A DNA stretch of 64,000 nt from Chryseobacterium sp. LJ668 (GTDB lineage Bacteria; Bacteroidota; Bacteroidia; Flavobacteriales; Weeksellaceae): the NCBI RefSeq assembly GCF_019613955.1, contig NZ_CP080443.1, forward strand, positions 682,001-746,000, in the 5' to 3' direction. The first letter of the stretch is position 1. The number at the start of each line of letters is the position of its first letter. Made by a program: the position numbers and the translations under genes. This document shows positions 44,584 to 54,100 of the stretch, one piece after another. Below the pieces are notes generated by a model that saw nothing but the letters and a program-made list of their open reading frames with translations, did not search any database and was not told the DNA's origin.

Positions 44584-45432
44584 CTACTTGTAAGTTTGCA
44601 ATTCTTTTCTAAGAAATTCATTTGTAAAATTGCTAATTCCTAAATTCTCAAGAATGCTATATTTCTTTATCATTAGGTTAAATTCGTCATTTTCTTGATT
44701 TACAATACACTTGTAAAAAATAGTTATCAGTTCACTTATATTTAATTGAGATCTAATTATTGAAGCGTATAAGTCTTTTTCCTTTATTTCACTTTTTTCA
44801 ATTAATTTAAGTATTGTATATAAAGTTAGAAAGTATGAGTAGAACATATTTCCATACCAAATATGACCATCTCTGATCGCGTGCACAACTTCCTTTCTTG
44901 TTAAAGAAATTACTTGATTATCGACTTCTTTGTTGTGACCTCCCCTATTAAAATGATCGATTTTTAATACATCTTCAGATATGCTTCTCATCTTAACATT
45001 CACGGTGTTAGTGAAAAAATCAAAAACACCTTTTTTCGTGTAAGTACTATTTAGGCTTGTGTAAGACTGGTTTTCTACATTATGATTAAACATATTTAAC
45101 ATCTGAAAAAATGTGTTTTCAAATTGTTGTTTGGTTAAAGTTTCGTTTTGAGTTTCAAATTCATTACGTGTAAGCTTCATTTCTTCCCTAGTCAGCTCCA
45201 ATTCATTTCTTTGTAATTTTAATTCTTGGCGTTGAAGTAAAATAGCAATGATAACTCCTGTAAAAGACAATCCGGTAAAAAAAGCATTTGAAGCTCCAAA
45301 CATATCACCAAAAATACCTTGTTGGTCACACGATAAGCTTTTAGCATAATTGTAATTATAGTAAAGAGTAAAACCCATTAACAGTAGCGAACCTCCACCG
45401 ATAGCCCAAAATATCCAATTATCTTTTTTCAT
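44584..45432 (-). CDS. Putative AbiC-like phage abortive-infection membrane protein
   Basis: The 282-residue protein has two N-terminal TM helices (about 8-26 and 50-66). A coiled coil rich in Leu, Glu and Arg follows (about 67-100, QRQELKLQRNELELTREEM). Then comes the cytoplasmic signature FENTFFQMLNMFNHNVENQ (about 105-123) and a helical domain with YFLTLYTILKLIE. This matches the layout of the putative phage abortive infection family (putAbiC type, from memory). It is convergent with the small gene after AbiH copy 1, 16 bp apart, and has its own TATATTTG promoter box. Confidence 0.75.
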   Translation of the reverse strand: MKKDNWIFWAIGGGSLLLMGFTLYYNYNYAKSLSCDQQGIFGDMFGASNAFFTGLSFTGVIIAILLQRQELKLQRNELELTREEMKLTRNEFETQNETLTKQQFENTFFQMLNMFNHNVENQSYTSLNSTYTKKGVFDFFTNTVNVKMRSISEDVLKIDHFNRGGHNKEVDNQVISLTRKEVVHAIRDGHIWYGNMFYSYFLTLYTILKLIEKSEIKEKDLYASIIRSQLNISELITIFYKCIVNQENDEFNLMIKKYSILENLGISNFTNEFLRKELQTYK

Positions 45433-45448
45433 AAAGTATTAGTTTTTA

Positions 45449-45456
45449 CAAATATA
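45449..45456 (-). promoter_or_regulatory. -7 box (TATATTTG) of the AbiC-like gene
   Basis: On the minus strand TATATTTG is followed by TAAAAACTAATACTTT and the ATG. The AbiH copy 2 leader is nearly the same (TATATTTG then TGAAAACTAATAAC then ATG). Confidence 0.6.
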
Positions 45457-45496
45457 GAAAGTGTATTGTAAAATCTTAAACTTAATTGAAAAGAAT

Positions 45497-45504
45497 TAAC
45501 TTTG
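45497..45504 (+). promoter_or_regulatory. -7 box (TAACTTTG) of the 75-codon gene
   Basis: TAACTTTG matches the consensus and lies 27 nt before the start at 45532, divergent from the AbiC-like promoter about 40 bp away. Confidence 0.5.
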
Positions 45505-45531
45505 AAATAATTAATATTTAAAAACAATACC

Positions 45532-45759
45532 ATGAAAATTAGAATTCAAAACGGAACAGAAAATTTAATTCTAGAGTATGATAACGAAAATAGAATTAAT
45601 GAACTTTATGCAAGTATAATTCTTTCTCTCAAGGACGAAACTAATAGTACTTCTGTTTTATATAGTAAGGATGATTCCACAACAATTGTTTTGCCTTGCT
45701 TATATCTTAAAAATAGCAAAATTACACTGTATAAAGAAGGAGATATAAACTTTTTGTAA
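45532..45759 (+). CDS. Small hypothetical protein of the island
   Basis: The 75-residue, beta-rich product (MKIRIQNGTENLILEYDNEN) has Asp, Asn and Ser-rich turns and no TM segment. No family is recognised. It has its own promoter box and is followed by a GC-rich hairpin, so it looks like an independent small gene placed between the AbiC-like gene and AbiH copy 2. It could be a regulatory or antidote-type partner, but nothing in the sequence shows this. Confidence 0.5.
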   Translation: MKIRIQNGTENLILEYDNENRINELYASIILSLKDETNSTSVLYSKDDSTTIVLPCLYLKNSKITLYKEGDINFL

Positions 45760-45761
45760 TG

Positions 45762-45782
45762 TGAGGGGCTCCAAGCCCCTCA
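45762..45782. terminator. GC-rich hairpin between convergent island genes
   Basis: TGAGGGGCT (45762-45770) pairs exactly with AGCCCCTCA (45774-45782) around a 3-nt loop. It is flanked by AT-rich sequence without long T-runs. It probably ends transcription of the 75-codon gene and of AbiH copy 2. Confidence 0.7.
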
Positions 45783-45795
45783 ATCAATACTTTTA

Positions 45796-47049
45796 TTATT
45801 TATAGCTATATCTAACATCTTGTGGTAAAGGTTGTGATAGTGTTTTATCAACTACTTTTTGCCTCATTAAGGCCTTTTTATTAAAGTGTCTCGATATATT
45901 TTGCGAGAGATCTGTAAAATTATCAGTGCCGTCTTCGCTTAGATGATAGTATACTTTAATTGATTTACAATTGTTATGCTCAAAAACTGTATTCAATAAT
46001 GTTCTATCTGACAATCCACACGAGTGCCCCATGATTAATATCTGATAATCTTTTGACTCGATCCAATTTAACAATTTTCTATAATTGGAATTATTAAAGT
46101 ACATAAATGATTTGATATTTTCGAGATATTTATTGTCACCTATATTTTCTAAAACTTTATAATTATCATCCATTTCATCTCCAAAACCAAAATTTATTGG
46201 ATCTTCAACGCTACTTACCGTTCCATGTATTTGGATATGTGAACTTTTTCCTATCTTTTTATCGTTTTCCAAGTTTAATCTTGAAACATAGTTTGCAACA
46301 TTAGACGTGTAATTAAAATCTAAGAATAAATTTTCAGATTCGTAAGACCCGAGATATGATAATTTTAAGCTATTATCATACTTTATTAATTCGTCTTTAT
46401 AATCGTATGGAAATTCTAAAAACAGCTTATGATCCGGTTTTCGATAAAGATCTTGATATTTATTTTTAAACAGAGTTGCTATCGAGTTTAACTCATTTCC
46501 GCTTCCAAGAAAATTATATATATTTTCAATGTTTTCAGTTATATAATAGTTGAGAAGATTTTTAATATTTTCAAATTCTTTGTTAAGTTGTTCAATGTTG
46601 CCAAGCTGAGGAAATTCACCAGTCTCTTTAATAATTGAAAGTAATGCTTTATAATAAATATTTTCAATGTCTACCCAGTTTTCTAAATTTCGAACCGTTA
46701 TTAACTCAAATAATTTATTACTAAATTCAAAAATAATCTCGCCACTTTCATCTGCGAAGGCGAAATGTTTATATGTAATCTTAAATGAGCTTTCTCCATA
46801 AAAAGAATTAGCAATATTATAAGAACCATGATTATAAAATCTCCGAGCATTTGCTACAAACTCTTTGTAATTTAAAAATTTTGAATCACCCCTAAAATGA
46901 TCATAGTTTATGTTGAATAATTTTTTGATCAAATAATTACTATTGATATTATTTACATTTTGCCAAATGAAATTTAAAAATGATGTATATGAAGTTGGAA
47001 GACCATGTGCCAAATCAAAGCCATTACCAATAATTACTAATCTATTCAT
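45796..47049 (-). CDS. AbiH-family abortive-infection protein, copy 2
   Basis: Taking ATG at 47049 (the frame opens at a GTG 15 bp upstream, inside the promoter box) gives 417 residues opening MNRLVIIGNGFDLAHGLPTS. Blocks shared with copy 1: LENWVDIENIYYKALL, LFLDFNYTSNVANYV, IQIHGTVSSVEDPINFGFGDEMDD, and MGHSCGLSDRTLLNTVFEHN near the end. The C-terminal SQNISRHFNKKALMRQKVV also matches. The two copies therefore share every conserved block but differ between them, so they are diverged homologues, not a recent duplication. Orientation is opposite to copy 1. Confidence 0.88.
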   Translation of the reverse strand: MNRLVIIGNGFDLAHGLPTSYTSFLNFIWQNVNNINSNYLIKKLFNINYDHFRGDSKFLNYKEFVANARRFYNHGSYNIANSFYGESSFKITYKHFAFADESGEIIFEFSNKLFELITVRNLENWVDIENIYYKALLSIIKETGEFPQLGNIEQLNKEFENIKNLLNYYITENIENIYNFLGSGNELNSIATLFKNKYQDLYRKPDHKLFLEFPYDYKDELIKYDNSLKLSYLGSYESENLFLDFNYTSNVANYVSRLNLENDKKIGKSSHIQIHGTVSSVEDPINFGFGDEMDDNYKVLENIGDNKYLENIKSFMYFNNSNYRKLLNWIESKDYQILIMGHSCGLSDRTLLNTVFEHNNCKSIKVYYHLSEDGTDNFTDLSQNISRHFNKKALMRQKVVDKTLSQPLPQDVRYSYK

Positions 47050-47063
47050 GTTATTAGTTTTCA

Positions 47064-47071
47064 CAAATATA
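47064..47071 (-). promoter_or_regulatory. -7 box (TATATTTG) of AbiH copy 2
   Basis: TATATTTG on the minus strand, 14 nt before the ATG at 47049. It lies immediately after the terminator of the phage fragment upstream. Confidence 0.6.
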
Positions 47072-47077
47072 ACAAAA

Positions 47078-47100
47078 AAGCCATCTACAATAGAGGGCTT
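47078..47100 (-). terminator. Terminator overlapping the end of the phage-gene fragment
   Basis: On the minus strand AAGCCCTCTA pairs with TAGATGGCTT around a 3-nt loop (one mismatch), followed by a T-run. The TAG stop of the fragment (47087-47085) lies inside the stem. Confidence 0.7.
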
Positions 47101-47405
47101 AATTTATCTTGATTGTTTTTGATGAAGTAAGGTGTACTTCTCGCTCTTTCGATCTTATTCTTATTGTCAGAAACCCACGATGTAAATTGAGACGGCAATT
47201 CTTTTACAACATCATCAGGTTCCGAAGGTTTCAAACCTTGAAGGATCCGTGTATTATCTTTCTCCATTTCTTCAAAAGTTTTCAGAAGTGTGATTACCGT
47301 ACATCTGCAGTTCGGATGCCATCCCCAGAATTTAAAATCTTTCGGATATTCTCCGGCCATCGCTTCGCAGAAAGGGCAATGATTTGGATTGTTTGATAAT
47401 TTAAT
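47085..47405 (-). pseudogene. Remnant of phage head-morphogenesis (MuF/SPP1 gp7-type) protein
   Basis: A minus-strand frame bounded upstream by a TGA at 47408-47406 reads NPNHCPFCEAMAGEYPKDFK and then FWGWHPNCRCTVITLL. The Cys-x2-Cys plus HPNCRC pattern is characteristic of the C-terminal part of phage minor head proteins of the Mu F type. Only about 105 codons are left and no normal start exists upstream of the cysteine motif, so it is a 5'-truncated fragment. It is the clearest evidence that phage DNA once entered this spot. Confidence 0.7.
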
Positions 47406-47508
47406 TCAAATTCCGACCGAACAAAATCGAAATGCTACTGATGTCGTGGACTTGTCCGTAATTGATAAAGTAAAAACCTTACAAATATATTTTAGCATGT
47501 AAAAAAGA

Positions 47509-49920
47509 ATGAGTATAGATGCTGATTTCAAAATAATTCAGTCGAAATTTCCAGGTTTACACAACAGTTTTACTTTCACAATTTCTTACCTTTACCCACA
47601 AAATTTATTTCCCGTTTTGTCGAATCTTTACAAGAAAGAAAGTCCGTTTCAGGTTTTTATATCGTTCAAAAAATATTTGGATGTGTTGGAGCATATTCGC
47701 TATAATGATCGTTTAGAATACCGCGCCAGCTACGCAGAATCTCTGATTGAAAAAACTAAGAATTTCCAGGAATTGCGGGATGGCTTTCAGGATCTTTCCC
47801 TTTTTGAGAAACACAAAGATCTCATCAGACTTTTACTTGCAGATCTTTTCCCTACCGGGTTGACCCGTAATGAGATCAAAGCGGCAGGAATTCCGCTTAC
47901 CAATATTACCTTTAATTATACCGAAAGATTTCAAAACATTCTGAATGACGCCGGAAAAGATTTTGAAATCGAATTCCGTGACATCAGCGATGACGAATAT
48001 TATGTATTCTGCTGTTGCCTGATTTTACAGACGTACCTTAAAAAAGATATTAAAGTTACCTTACCGTTTTATTATGATATTCCCGATAAGCAGGGAATTA
48101 TAAAACACTATAAAATCACGGTAAACTCAGATTACAGCGATGTATATCCTGCAGTTGGTACGGAGATTCCTTCTGAGGATATTTTAGATATGCTGCTCGA
48201 AAATTTAGATGACATTCAGCTCTGGAAAAAATATTTTCCGGCAGAATCGTGGATCTTAAATGGTTTCAGCATCATTTCACTCATCGACTGCACCTCGGAA
48301 GTTGCACTTTCTGACCTGAAATCGAGCCTTATTAAAATTGATCTCCAACATCCGGCTCCCGATGAAAATCTTAAGGAAATCTTTAAATCTTATTTTGAAG
48401 TTGCCGATCTCAATTTCGGGTTAATGCTTTTTAATACCAAAAATAAAAGGCTTGAGAAACTTCCGATTTATGATAATGTTTTTACCAACTATATCCTTGA
48501 TTTCTGGATCAATACTTTCGATGAAGAAGTAAGAAAAACTGCCTTCGAAAATATCAGCTACAACTCAAAACCCGTTGTGGTTTCTAATGTTGACAAGCTT
48601 GATGACGAAATCAAAAAGCTGCCTTCTTTCAGCATTCTCAAAGATAACCGCATCAACAGCTTTATGGTTATTCCGATTATGAAAGATGGCGAGCTGCTTG
48701 CTATGATGGAATTTACTTCACCCTTGCCCAACAGTTTAAACGGTTTAAAACTAAAAAAACTCGAGTTCGTTGCAGACATGATCATTTTCTCTCTCAGCAG
48801 ATTTTCTTACGAAAGAAATAATCAGATCGAAGCCATTATTCAGCGCGAATACACGACGATTCATGATAGCGTGATCTGGAAGTTCAGAAATGAAGCTGAA
48901 CGTTATTTCAATGCCTATTTATCTAAAAAAATATATACTTTAAAAGAGATTTCTTTTAAAAATCTGACACCGTTATTCAGTTTCTCAGATATTCGCTCTT
49001 CGTCAGACAAGCGTTTTAACCTGATGCTAGAAGATCTTAATCAACAGATTGACGGACTTCATGAAGTGATTCTCCTCCTCAATTCTTCAGATGCAGAGAA
49101 ATATTCTCTGGCATTGGATGTTTTTGAAAATGAACTGAATAATGAAATAAAAGCAGATACAGAACAACGGTTTCAAAGGCTCTTGCGGGAAGAAATTCAT
49201 CCCTATTTGCAAGGCCAGCTCGAGGTAAAAAGTGATAAAGCTGTAAAAGAGAAAATCAAAAATTACTTCAGTCAGGTATTTTCGCAAAATGATCTTTTTT
49301 ATGCCAACAGAAAAAATCTTGATGATTCTATCACCCTTCTCAACCGTAAACTCGCTGATATTTTAGATCAGAAACAGGTCGCTGCCCAGGAAATTTTCCC
49401 GCATTATTTTGAAAGATTTAAATCTGATGGTGTCGAGCATAATCTCTACATCGGTCCGAATATCGCTCCGGATTTACCCTATTCTACAAAGGTTGTTCAC
49501 GAATTACGATATTGGCAGCTGGAGACAATCTGTACGATGGAACATGAGTTTAATTTGTTTAAAAAAGACCTACCGATCTGTTTGGATATTGCTTCATTAA
49601 TCTTCGTGTATAACGAAAAAATAGATATCCGTTTCCGGATGGATGAGAAACGTTTTGATGTAGACGGAGCCTTTAATTCCAATTTTGAAATCATCAAGAA
49701 AAGACTGGATAAAGCCCACATTAAAGATTCTACAGAAAGAATTACCTGCCCCGGGAAAATCACCATCGTTTATTTCGGAATGGAAAACCAGCGCGAATAT
49801 CTTCAATACATCAGCAGACTTCAAAAACAAAATGTCTTAAAATCTGATGTCGAATTTTTAAGGGTTGAAGATTTGCAGGGAATTACGGGATTGCTGGCGT
49901 TGAGGGTTTCTTTTGTTTGA
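47509..49920 (+). CDS. Large GAF-domain-like protein of unknown role
   Basis: The 803-residue cytoplasmic protein has no signal peptide or TM segment. The middle part (about 290-440) resembles a GAF domain: NFGLMLFNTKNKRLEKLPIY and RINSFMVIPIMKDGELLAMMEF. Long helical regions follow (about 440-650). To my recollection proteins of this size with a single central GAF-like domain are common in Flavobacteria with no assigned role. It marks the right edge of the accessory island. The 11-bp gap to the convergent HD gene lacks a terminator. Confidence 0.7.
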   Translation: MSIDADFKIIQSKFPGLHNSFTFTISYLYPQNLFPVLSNLYKKESPFQVFISFKKYLDVLEHIRYNDRLEYRASYAESLIEKTKNFQELRDGFQDLSLFEKHKDLIRLLLADLFPTGLTRNEIKAAGIPLTNITFNYTERFQNILNDAGKDFEIEFRDISDDEYYVFCCCLILQTYLKKDIKVTLPFYYDIPDKQGIIKHYKITVNSDYSDVYPAVGTEIPSEDILDMLLENLDDIQLWKKYFPAESWILNGFSIISLIDCTSEVALSDLKSSLIKIDLQHPAPDENLKEIFKSYFEVADLNFGLMLFNTKNKRLEKLPIYDNVFTNYILDFWINTFDEEVRKTAFENISYNSKPVVVSNVDKLDDEIKKLPSFSILKDNRINSFMVIPIMKDGELLAMMEFTSPLPNSLNGLKLKKLEFVADMIIFSLSRFSYERNNQIEAIIQREYTTIHDSVIWKFRNEAERYFNAYLSKKIYTLKEISFKNLTPLFSFSDIRSSSDKRFNLMLEDLNQQIDGLHEVILLLNSSDAEKYSLALDVFENELNNEIKADTEQRFQRLLREEIHPYLQGQLEVKSDKAVKEKIKNYFSQVFSQNDLFYANRKNLDDSITLLNRKLADILDQKQVAAQEIFPHYFERFKSDGVEHNLYIGPNIAPDLPYSTKVVHELRYWQLETICTMEHEFNLFKKDLPICLDIASLIFVYNEKIDIRFRMDEKRFDVDGAFNSNFEIIKKRLDKAHIKDSTERITCPGKITIVYFGMENQREYLQYISRLQKQNVLKSDVEFLRVEDLQGITGLLALRVSFV

Positions 49921-49930
49921 AACATGCAGC

Positions 49931-51112
49931 TTATAACTTAAGAAAAGCATACGCAAAAGACAGCACAGAAATAATAATTCCCGCCATAAAAATATTGTAA
50001 GTGATAGACAACAACTTGTATTTCCGGTCTAAAACTTTTCCTAAAAAATACAAATCCTTTACCATAGAATCGTAGATGTAATCTCTGTCTTTGATCAAAT
50101 CATGCATTGAACTCAGATAATCGTTAAACTGCATTTGGTGAAAATTACCAAAAAACAGAAGGTTTACTTTTCGGTCTGCAATATCCTGTCTTGTAAAAGT
50201 AGTTTTGGTCACATTTGGTTTGGTAGAAAGAATGGCGAAAATAATCGTTAGAACACTTGAGATCAGCAGGAAAAAAGTAGGGATAATCAAATGTGCATTT
50301 TTAGGAGTATCTAATTTCGGAACCAAAACAGAAAGACAAACCGAAATAGTGATCGCATTGACAGAAAGCAAAATATTGGCTTTGCTGTCTGCAATATCAC
50401 TCAATCTTGTATGATTATTCAAAGTAACTCTGAAAAGCGTATCTACACTTCTGTCAGATTTTGAATCCTTATCTTTTTTAGAATCCGAACTTTCTTTCTT
50501 TGTTTTGTCTTCTTTATCTAATTTATCGAGCTTTTTTTCCAATTTTTTTACATTTTTCAATTTAAGCGGTTCCCAGTGTTCTTTGGCATATTCCGTAAAA
50601 TATCGGTGCTTGTTTTTCAGAAAATCAATATTCATCACGTTCCATTCATCATTTGAAAAGCACATTCCGCCAGTCAGCTCCCATTCTTTACGAAGCGCCT
50701 CTGCTGAATCATTATAAAACGGACTCGAAAAATGACTAAAATCCGCATCCTTCATAATTTCTTCCAGAAGATTTTGAGGCTGATGATATTTTTCGGTAGA
50801 AAGAATCAGAGCAGCAACTTCATCAATATATTCTTGTGATGCATTCTCATGCAAAAGAAATTCTGTAACAATTTCTACCCCTTTTTTTTCATGTCCTTCA
50901 GCGTTGCAATCGGTAAAACCTACATCATGAAACCACAGCGCCAGCAAGATTTTTTCCCGCTCTGCTTCAGAAACATCCGTATGCTGCATGATCTCTTCAG
51001 CCTTGTTGACAGCATACGTGGTATGAATAAAATTATGGTAAAAATATACAGAAGATAACTTATCTTTGAATAAGTTTTCTACATAATCTTTAGCTCTGTT
51101 TAAAACGCTCAT
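49931..51112 (-). CDS. HD phosphohydrolase fused to a Pycsar-effector-type membrane domain
   Basis: The 393-residue protein begins with an HD domain (about 1-190). It shows YHNFIHT (His26, His30), the HD pair WFHDVGF (His62-Asp63), GHEKKG (His74) and KDADFSHF (Asp122/124), giving a full set of metal ligands. A highly charged Lys-Asp linker (about 195-225) follows. The C-terminal part begins RSVDTLFRVTLNNHTRLSDI and has TM helices at about 246-264, 275-297 and 368-390, as in the Pycsar effector family (DUF5706/PycTM). In Pycsar defence a pyrimidine cyclase makes cCMP or cUMP, which activates the membrane effector. No cyclase is in the window. The HD half could hydrolyse the signal (inference). 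Confidence 0.8.
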   Translation of the reverse strand: MSVLNRAKDYVENLFKDKLSSVYFYHNFIHTTYAVNKAEEIMQHTDVSEAEREKILLALWFHDVGFTDCNAEGHEKKGVEIVTEFLLHENASQEYIDEVAALILSTEKYHQPQNLLEEIMKDADFSHFSSPFYNDSAEALRKEWELTGGMCFSNDEWNVMNIDFLKNKHRYFTEYAKEHWEPLKLKNVKKLEKKLDKLDKEDKTKKESSDSKKDKDSKSDRSVDTLFRVTLNNHTRLSDIADSKANILLSVNAITISVCLSVLVPKLDTPKNAHLIIPTFFLLISSVLTIIFAILSTKPNVTKTTFTRQDIADRKVNLLFFGNFHQMQFNDYLSSMHDLIKDRDYIYDSMVKDLYFLGKVLDRKYKLLSITYNIFMAGIIISVLSFAYAFLKL

Positions 51113-51138
51113 TTCTGAATTTTTCTTAATGTAAATGT

Positions 51139-54100
51139 ATGAATTTATCCTTTAAATTTGATCGAAAAATATTCTCCTTAAGTGCTAAAGCAGTCTTGCT
51201 TTCAGGATTTTTATATTCGTGTGCAACTTATAACGTACAAAAGGGTAAAAACTTGCGTGAAGTAAAAATTTCTGACATCAAAACTGATAATGATTTTAAA
51301 ATTTTTCTTGTAGGTGACGCCGGAAATGCAGATGAACCGCAAGCTCAGCAGACTTTAAATTTTATTAAAAATAAGCTGGATTCTGCAGATAAAAATTCAA
51401 TGCTTCTGTTTTTGGGTGACAATATCTATCCGTTGGGAATGCCCGGAGAAAGTGATAAAGATTATCTCTTGGCCAAACAGAAAATGGAAAATCAATTAGC
51501 GATAACCAAAAACTTCAAGGGAAAGACATTGGTCATTCCGGGAAACCATGATTGGTACCACGGTCTGGAAGGCTTGAAAGCTCAGGAAGAATTTGTAAAA
51601 TCTTATCTGAATGATAAAAAAGCATTTTTACCTAAAAATTCCTGCCCGATTGACGACATCACTTTAACCAAAGATATCAAGCTGATTGTTGTAGATTCTG
51701 AATGGGCTTTAATCAACTGGGACAAATATCCCGGCATCAACAAAGGTTGTGACATCAAAACGACGGCAGATTTTTATGCCGAATTCAAAGATTTGATTTT
51801 AAAAAATCAGGATAAAAGAATTATTGTAGCAATGCATCATCCGGTGATCAGTTCGGGTACGCACGCAGGATTTACTTCAGCAAAATCTCATCTTTCCGCC
51901 TTGCGGGGGAAAGTTCCGGTTCCCGGGGTTGCCACGGTAGTCAATATTTTGAGAAGTTCTTCCGGGGTAAGCATGGAAGATCTGAGCAACAGTCATTATA
52001 CAGAATTTGCCAACAGAATTAAAAGCATTATTCAGGATAAAGAAAATGTGATTTTGGTTTCAGGCCACGATCATAATCTTCAATATCATTCGGACAGAAA
52101 TATCAGACAAATCATCAGTGGTGCAGGTTCAAAAACCGATCCGGCAACGATTGTTCAGAAAACAGATTTTTCTTACGGCGGAAGCGGTTTTGCCGTTTTA
52201 AATATCCGGGAAGATTTAAGTTCTGATGTTGAATTTTTTTCAACAAAAAACAAAAAACTAGAAAAGCTGACTCAAATTGCAGTGATTTCAAAACCTGCAG
52301 AATTGATAAACAATTATCCTGATACCTTACCTTTAACCGGGACGACAACTATTTATTCTGAAAGACAGGCAACAGCAGGAAAATTCTACTCTTGGCTTTG
52401 GGGAAATCATTACAGGAAATATTATGCGCTTCCAATTGAAGCTAAAACAAAAAATCTGTCAGACATGGATCCCGGATATTCACCTGTCAGAGAAGGTGGC
52501 GGAAACCAGTCGAACAGTTTACGTTTAAGAACCAATGACGGACAGGAATTTGTCATGCGAGGAATAAAGAAAAGTGCAGTCCGTTTTTTGAATGCTCAGG
52601 CTTTCAAGAAAAGCAGCTTCGGAAGTGAACTCAACAATACTTTCCCTGAGAGATTTTTGCTCGATTTTTATACGACTAATCATCCGTTTACAGGATTTGC
52701 GGTCAATAACATGATCGACAAATTGGGTATCTTTCACAGCAATCCTGAACTGTACTACATTCCAAAACAAAAATCTTTAGGACAGTACAATCAAAATTAC
52801 GGTGACGAACTGTACATGATTGAAGAACGTTTTTCATCTGATCCAAAAACATTACAGTCATTGGATAACGCTGAAGACATTCTTTCGACTTCAGATGTTC
52901 TGAAAAATATGCGAAAAGACGGTAAATATTCTGTAGATCAGGATCTTTACATCAGAGCAAGAATTTTTGACATGCTGATCGGCGATTGGGACAGACACGA
53001 AGATCAATGGAAATGGGCAGAATATAAAGTTGGTGACAAAGTCGTTTACAAACCCATTCCCCGAGACAGGGATCAGGCATTCAGTAATTATGATGGTGCA
53101 GCTTTTAAAGTGTTGATGAATATTCCGGCAATACGTCACATGAAAACTTTTAAAGATGACATTAAAAGTGTTCGTTGGATGAATATGGAACCATATCCTA
53201 TAGATTTAATTTTCTTGAAAAACGCAAATCAGGAAGACTGGATAGCTCAGGCAAAATATATTAAGGAACACTTATCAGACAATGATATCGACCGTGCTTT
53301 TGATAATTTACCGAAAGAAGTTCAGGATGAAACCATTGCTGATATTCAGAGAAAACTAAAACTCAGAAAAGGTAAACTGGAAGATTATGCAACCCAATAT
53401 TTTGATGTTTTGCAGGAAAAAATTCCATTGACTGGAACCGTTAATAAAGATAAATTTGTTATTACTAAAACCGGAAATTCTGTTGAGGTAAAACAATATC
53501 AACTAGGCAAAAACAAAGGTGAAGAGTTGGTGTTTAAAAAGAAATATGAAGACACAAACACAAAAGAACTATGGATCTATGGCTTGGAAGAAGACGATAT
53601 TTATGAAGTTTCTGGCGAAGGAAAATCTAAAATCAACATCCGATTAATTGGTGGCTACAATCACGATACGTACAATGTAGATAATGGGAAAAAGGTAAAA
53701 ATCTATGATTTTAAATCACAGAAAAACACGTATAATTCAAAGTCTGCAGCCCAACATATTACCAACGATTATGACGTCAATACATACAATTGGAAGCACC
53801 CGAAATATAACTTCTTTGCAGGTTATCCGATGGCGAATTTCAATCCCGATGATGGAGTAATTTTGGGAATTGTGGCAAATTACACGGTCAATAATTTTAT
53901 CCGTGATCCTTTTACCCAGAAACATAGTTTAAGTGCCAATTATTACACTTCAACAGGCGGATTTAATGTAGGTTACAAAGGAATTTTCAAAAAAGCAATT
54001 GCTGGTTGGGATGCCGGAATTGATGCCACTTATACCACTCCATTTTTTGCAAGAACATTCTTTGGTTTGGGTAATGAAAGTTTGAATGATGCTGATGAAG

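Noticed and set aside
47109..47396. Plus-strand 95-codon frame opposite the phage fragment
   Set aside because: The minus strand shows the MuF cysteine and HPNCRC motifs, so this is a shadow.
42475..47484. Near-matching TAAAAAACCTTTCAA (42475) and TAAAAACCTTACAA (47471) at both island edges, as possible target-site repeats
   Set aside because: The left copy is part of the nuo terminator hairpin and the match is imperfect and AT-rich, so chance is likely.
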